Below, piece after piece: positions 59,222-64,000 of a DNA stretch of 64,000 bases (position 1 is its first letter; each line of letters starts with the position of its first letter). The stretch is from Diorhabda sublineata. Lineage: Eukaryota; Arthropoda; Insecta; Coleoptera; Chrysomelidae. The position numbers and the translations under genes are program-made. Under the pieces are notes generated by a model. The model had not been told where the DNA came from, searched no databases, and saw only the letters and a program-made list of their open reading frames with translations. Where the stretch lies: NCBI RefSeq assembly GCF_026230105.1, contig NC_079478.1:31015653-31079652 (forward strand). Reading direction: 5' to 3'.

Positions 59222-60340
59222 TCTTTTTTTTCAATTTAATTGCCAATTTACAATTTACTCCAAAAATACAGAGTTGGCTTAAGGGGGGGACCATCCACTG
59301 ATGGGACTTCCTAGATCACAAGACCTCCGTATGAGGTCTTGTGGCCAGCGTCTTTTCAATCTTCTTTGTTCCATTGGATCAGTGTAAAGCTTGGATATTA
59401 GTGGATTTTGATGGTTTTCGTTGCGGTTTTTGTTTCTTATTGCTGATGTCTGAATAATTTCATTAATGGTTGGAATACCGAGGTCTGTGTGTAATGTGTG
59501 TTTACTTATGGAGCATCAGCTATTATGCGAAGTATTTTAGATTGAAAAGTTTGCAGTATCTTGGTATTCGATAGTTTACTGCAACCATATAGCTCTATGC
59601 CATATGTCCATATTATGAGATTATTTTTTTCATAAGTATTTAACTTCTAATTGTTAACTACGATCGTCTGCCGATTAGCCAGTTCACATTTTGAGATTTT
59701 AGCTTTAGTTGTGTTTTTTTAGCTTGTATGTGTTTCTTCCAAGTTAATTTTTCATCCAAGTGTAGTGCGAAGTAATTGGCTTCTGTTTTCACTGAAACAG
59801 GCATATTGTTAATGGTCGCTTGCGGAGAGACACCTCGTTGTCGCTTGCGGAGAGACACCTCGTTTTTTGGTGAACTTGACTTGGTGTGGATTTGTCAGTG
59901 TTGACTCCCATTCTCCACTGATGTAGCCATTCTTGTCGAACATTTAGGTGGTATTGTAGCTTTTCTGATGCTCTTGTAGAGTCTGCATCTGAAGATATTA
60001 TTGCAATATCATCTGCGAAGGTAGCGATTAGAATATCGTCGGTAGTTGGAATATCAGTGGTATACATAAGGTACAGATAAGGGCCAGGGATACTTCCTTG
60101 AGGAAGGCCTGATTTTATTGGTTAGGACTTTGACTTGTATATATCTATTACTTAGGTAATATTTGAGTAAAAGGAAGATATGATGGGGTAATTTTTTTTA
60201 TATTGAACGGTAGTTCTTGGCGGCATACTCTGTCGAAAGCCTTTTGGATGTCTAAAAATGCTGAAACACATGATTCATTTTGTTTTAGTGCTTGTAGGGT
60301 TTCCGATTTGGTGTGTGTGGACAAGCTTCCCATGGGCATG
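59222..60340 (-). pseudogene. Jockey-type LINE RT relic with A-rich 3' end
   Basis: Minus-strand fragments give a Jockey-clade reverse transcriptase in order. CVSAFLDIQKAFDRV (about 60230-60275; palm block with first catalytic Asp) is followed by SGLPQGSIPGPYLYLMY (60065-60115), then ATFADDIAIISSDADS (FADD box, about 59990-60025). Next come LHLDEKLTWKKHIQAKK, LIGRRS and, with stops, IWTYGIELYGCSKL and the C-terminal segment. A 25-base tandem duplication (59815-59864) causes one frameshift. The element ends in an A-rich run on its own strand (59222-59233). It is 5'-truncated at about 60340-60390. Confidence 0.85.
59815..59864. repeat. 25-bp tandem duplication inside the Jockey RT
   Basis: The unit starting GTCGCTTGCGGAGAGACACC occurs twice with no spacer (59815-59839, 59840-59864). 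Since 25 is not divisible by three, it shifts the reading frame between the FADD half and the thumb half. Confidence 0.95.
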
Positions 60341-61869
60341 ATTTTTTGTTCAAACGATTCATGCTGTCTTTCAGGAGAATCCGACCCCCACCCCTCTCAA
60401 GATAGAGTGCTATCTGGAAGTATATTATTTTTGATTCTCTATAAAACGATAATTTTAATTTATACCTCTTTCATCTAGAATCTATTGATGCTTTATATAC
60501 TGATAAATACAATTTTAGTAAATCATAAGAAGCAAATATTCTTTCCGAGAGGTTCTATCAGCAACACCATAAGTTCATTCAACCACATTATATACAAGAA
60601 TTGAATCGAACTCCTATGAAGCATATTGCTGAAATAACCTATAACAGTTGTACGAATTCCAACAATGGAAGAACACAAAAATCTTGTCATTTTTTTCACC
60701 TACCGCATTGAATGAATAATGTCGGTTGCCCAGGGAGCACCAGAAAATATTTTACTACTTTCCCTACATAACTACACACAGCGGAAGCAATTGATTGCAG
60801 AGATAATACAACATGAATATTTTCAGAGTGTGCCGCCATTGTGTTCCTTCCACCTGACCGGTGCGCAAATTATGGAAGTGGATTTGGTCCGGAACAGAAG
60901 GAAAGCTGTGAATTTACGATCTGCTAGGCTTACAACTACGAATTCACCCTTCGAAGGAAGGGATTCTCTTGCACCCACACCCGCACTCAACTCCTAATCT
61001 TGATTATTACAAAGAGATAGCTACATTTTTCCTTCGGCATACAGATCCGGCACACATTACTTTTTATCATTACTTGTTTGTACGATAATGTATATTGAAA
61101 CAATTTAGAGAAGGCTTTTACTTTATTAACAAATATAAATTGATGAAATAAAATAGAAGGATATCCCGTATATATCTAAACTGAAAATACTACTAAAGGT
61201 TATTCTTTTTATGTAATTATTTTGTAATATAAATATCACATAAAATAATTTTGGTCGCCTAAATCATGAAAAACGATCTATGTGCGACGTTTTATATTTT
61301 TTTGTTCCTTTTCGGATTTTAGAAAATCAATATACAAATTGACGCTTCATTGAATAGAAGATGAAAACATATGTACTGGAAAGCTCGGAAACATATTAGA
61401 GTTAGTACACTCTAGTGTCTAGTTTTGCTACAATTCCACTACGAAATCACTCATAATCTATCTAGCAAAGACCATGGAAACATTACTAATTTATAGGAAT
61501 CGATCAGTTTCAACGTTAAAAAAGCTTCAGAAATGATCGATTATTTCTCTAGTAACAAAATGTGAAAGTGAGTTTTCATAAAACTTTTCTCCACTTTTCC
61601 ACAACTTGCTGATTACTTCAATTGTCAAATCTGCACAATTGAATTGTTTTTTCTGGAAGCGCATGTGGTTCTCTCTTTTGGCCAGACATTTGTATCTTAA
61701 TCCCTCAAAAATATGTTTGATAATACCTAATTTGCAGAAGCTTCGTGGAAATATTCCAATTTTGTTGCCATCCATCTTGTTATGTTTGGTGCCATTAGTT
61801 CGCTTTATATTTAGAGCCCATTTTTCAAGAATACCTCGTTTTCTCAAAGACTTTATTTCGCTTTTCGTA
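60341..61869. other. Unidentified open frames; no recognised gene
   Basis: A 92-codon plus-strand frame at 60719-60997 (MSVAQGAPENILLL start) is visibly less AT-rich than the surrounding DNA and has no interrupting stop. A 135-codon minus-strand frame at 61527-61934 (MMIIMGGLSYYYQAF start, Lys-rich) overlaps the inverted repeat that follows. I recognise no domain in either. They may be transposon fragments, retroposed pieces or chance. Confidence 0.3.
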
Positions 61870-62450
61870 GAATTCTGAAAACTGCAATCAAACGCTTGGT
61901 AATAGTATGATAAGCCACCCATGATGATCATCATGAAACTCTATACATAGACCATTGGCGATACAAGAAATCGATTCATCATATATATTTTATGCGGAAG
62001 CATTCACCTCAGGAGATATCGAAAGTAGCCATTATCTCAGGAAGGCAAACAGCTATCGAACCATGGATAACTTAATTCGATAGATCTCATCAAGATCTAT
62101 CTGTATGTGAAACGTGATGATGCGCAGATGAGTTTCTTTGAAAAAATTATGCAAATGCATGAGGGCTCATACCCAAAGAATTGAGACCAGCTGGAGACCT
62201 CTGAGAGCATTCTTCGCATGTACCTTCAGAATATTGGGGGGACAGAATCATAGAATATAAATGGCGACGAGAATGTCGTAAATCTGAACCAAAAATAGAC
62301 CTATTGATTTCACCCTCAACATAACCTGACCTAACCATACAAAAATTACTAAATTTTCATTTTATCTATAGAGTTTCATGATAATAGTTGTGGGGTGGCT
62401 TATCATACTTGTGCCAAACGCATTTAGTATTGTTTTCCTCCAATTATTTC
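61870..62450. repeat. Inverted-repeat structure, MITE-like
   Basis: The arms are about 61904-61945 and 62368-62412. They share two perfect 16-base blocks (GTATGATAAGCCACCC and ATCATGAAACTCTATA) separated by a different 9-10 base filler. Weaker matching extends about 30 bases outward (GAAAAC, CGYTTGG). The 420-base interior has no recognised coding sequence. No target duplication was identified. Confidence 0.5.
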
Positions 62451-64000
62451 CACACTAGAAGCTAAGCTAAAGTAATTAATTTTTTAATGCGTTTTCTGAT
62501 TTTTCTGAAACTCCGACAGTGGTTTCTGTGGCAATGCAGATGCTTAATCTTATTTTTTTATCGAAGCTATGATCAATTAATAACTTTCTTGGCGTATTTA
62601 ATTAAAGAATTATCATTGATGAATGCGAATCAGTGCACTACTAAAAGGACCAGAGATTTTTCAATTCCACAATCAGCTTATTAAATGATTTTGAAAGTCA
62701 ATCCCGAAATATACATCTAGACTACTTTTTTTGATAAAGAGAAAAACAATTCTCCGACAGGTTGCATTCCATAACTATATACAAAAAGGTCTAGAATTTC
62801 TAGTAAGTCTTCATTTACACAAAATAATGAAGGAAGTTCTTTGAGAATCTTATTCTTTTAAAATTTCGATTTATCAAGTTCATATTATATAGATGGTTGA
62901 AAGATATTAGAAATCATTTCCTATGTATATGAAATAGTTTTGAAGTAGTGGAAAGATTGGTTTTTCTTGAACCTTAACGAAGATGCTAATATAGCGCTCG
63001 TACTTCTCGACTGCAAGGAATATAGTAAAATAAATATTGAACTAAGATCAAAATAAACCCAAAAAACATCTATTCATTCCGAATGGTCAATTTTTGATAT
63101 CAATAAAGTGTTATTGTTCTGAAACCGTCTCTGTTTCTTAAGATAAACTCGCCTTATATCATCATGCCTTGAATTCGCTGGATTCTAATCTACCCACCGA
63201 CAAACAAAAGTTTATCATTGTTCGGAGGGTCTAAATTTTTTCTTAAACCTTTCCTTACTGGGAGGAAATAAATTTAGGAAAGCATAAAACATTTTTAATA
63301 TGTCTACAAAGAATTTTACGGTCAGATCAGCCTCAATGCAGGCCTTCAATAATTTGTAAATTATAAAATATATAAGAAATATTTTATTACAGCATAGTAC
63401 ATATTCACTAAATATATAATTAGTAATTTCACGAGCTTATATTTCATAATTTGATTTCTCTACACTAGTAGAAATAGTTTTATTTAGATAAAATGGACAA
63501 TTGTTATCTAAAATGTATTCAGTATAATTGAAACCCCAAATATACACTTGCAATCATTTCGCAACGCATCGATGAGAGGTCAGCGGTATATTCACCCATA
63601 TTTTATGAGACAAACAGTTATTGCGTGATATCTATAATCGCTTTGAGTCTCGTCCCCCTAGTAGGACAAGGACCTTAGGGCGTTTGTCCACAGTCCGGTC
63701 CGAACTCAGATGACGGACAGTTACATCCGATGTAGAAGATGTCTGTCCACTACACTCATATTTTCGGACCATTGTCATGTCTTTCCAAATGAAAAAGCTG
63801 CATTCATTGGAATTGTTTATATAGATTCGAAAACGTAGAGAAAAAACAGAGGTCGTTACGTTCTCTTATAAGATATCTAACTGGGAAAATTAATTTATTG
63901 TATGATTAATTACCAAAGGATGACACAATTCTCTGCAATTACTTTCAATTTTGTGCTCTGATGCTGTGCTAGACGTCAAGACACGAACAAAAAGATGTGC
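62451..64000. other. No recognisable gene
   Basis: AT-rich, except for a G+C-rich patch at 63645-63775 that carries short inverted repeats (GGTCCGAA / TTCGGACC). No coding or RNA gene was identified up to the window end. Confidence 0.5.

Noticed and set aside
1..64000. A CRISPR array, bacterial operon or viral genome
   Set aside because: No regularly spaced direct repeats, no ribosome-binding sites or compact gene order, and the content is typical of an arthropod nuclear repeat landscape.

Overview
This window looks like gene-poor nuclear DNA from an arthropod, most likely an insect. By eye it is about 70% A+T. It has long non-coding stretches, TA microsatellites and a dense layer of decayed transposons of types common in insects (mariner, Tc1-like, piggyBac, Ty3/Gypsy, RTE-like and Jockey-like LINEs). 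The Gypsy element is primed by a tRNA-Lys whose 3' end matches the insect sequence as I remember it. I found no host protein-coding gene, rRNA or tRNA that I can defend. Beetle or bug is a guess.

Layout. 1-9 kb: a palindromic repeat, an internally deleted tyrosine-recombinase (Crypton-like) pseudogene at 4.7-5.4 kb and a mariner relic at 6.4-7.2 kb. 9.1-13.8 kb: the best preserved element, a minus-strand Ty3/Gypsy retrotransposon between two (TA)n arrays. It has gag, a -1 frameshift site, protease and the start of reverse transcriptase; the rest of pol is missing. 15.1 kb: a separate LTR-like unit. 18.4-20.9 kb: an LTR of a second retroelement family, split by a nearly intact Tc1/mariner-superfamily transposon with 394-bp terminal inverted repeats that landed in the LTR's TATA box. 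23-29 kb: an RTE-like LINE relic, a mariner relic and a head-to-head, palindromic Tc1-like element. 30-38 kb: more LTRs of the second family (two with GTAT target duplications), a 5'-truncated LINE with a 12-bp target duplication, a mariner-derived miniature element and a Jockey/CR1-like LINE. 39-49 kb: a piggyBac relic, a Tc1 tail fragment, a Gypsy RT relic and two mariner relics. 52-60 kb: a LINE 3' end with another 12-bp target duplication, a LINE RNase H relic, a mariner relic, another LTR and a Jockey LINE. 61.9-62.4 kb: another inverted-repeat structure.

Functionally, almost everything is dead. The main exceptions are the open gag and PR/RT frames of the Gypsy element (LTRs about 1% different where they align) and the Tc1-like transposase, which carries only one frameshift and one stop. 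No new cellular system was found. The most informative signals are the compact frameshift/PBS architecture of the Gypsy element, the nested insertion into an LTR promoter, the Crypton-like recombinase relic and the intact LINE target-site duplications.
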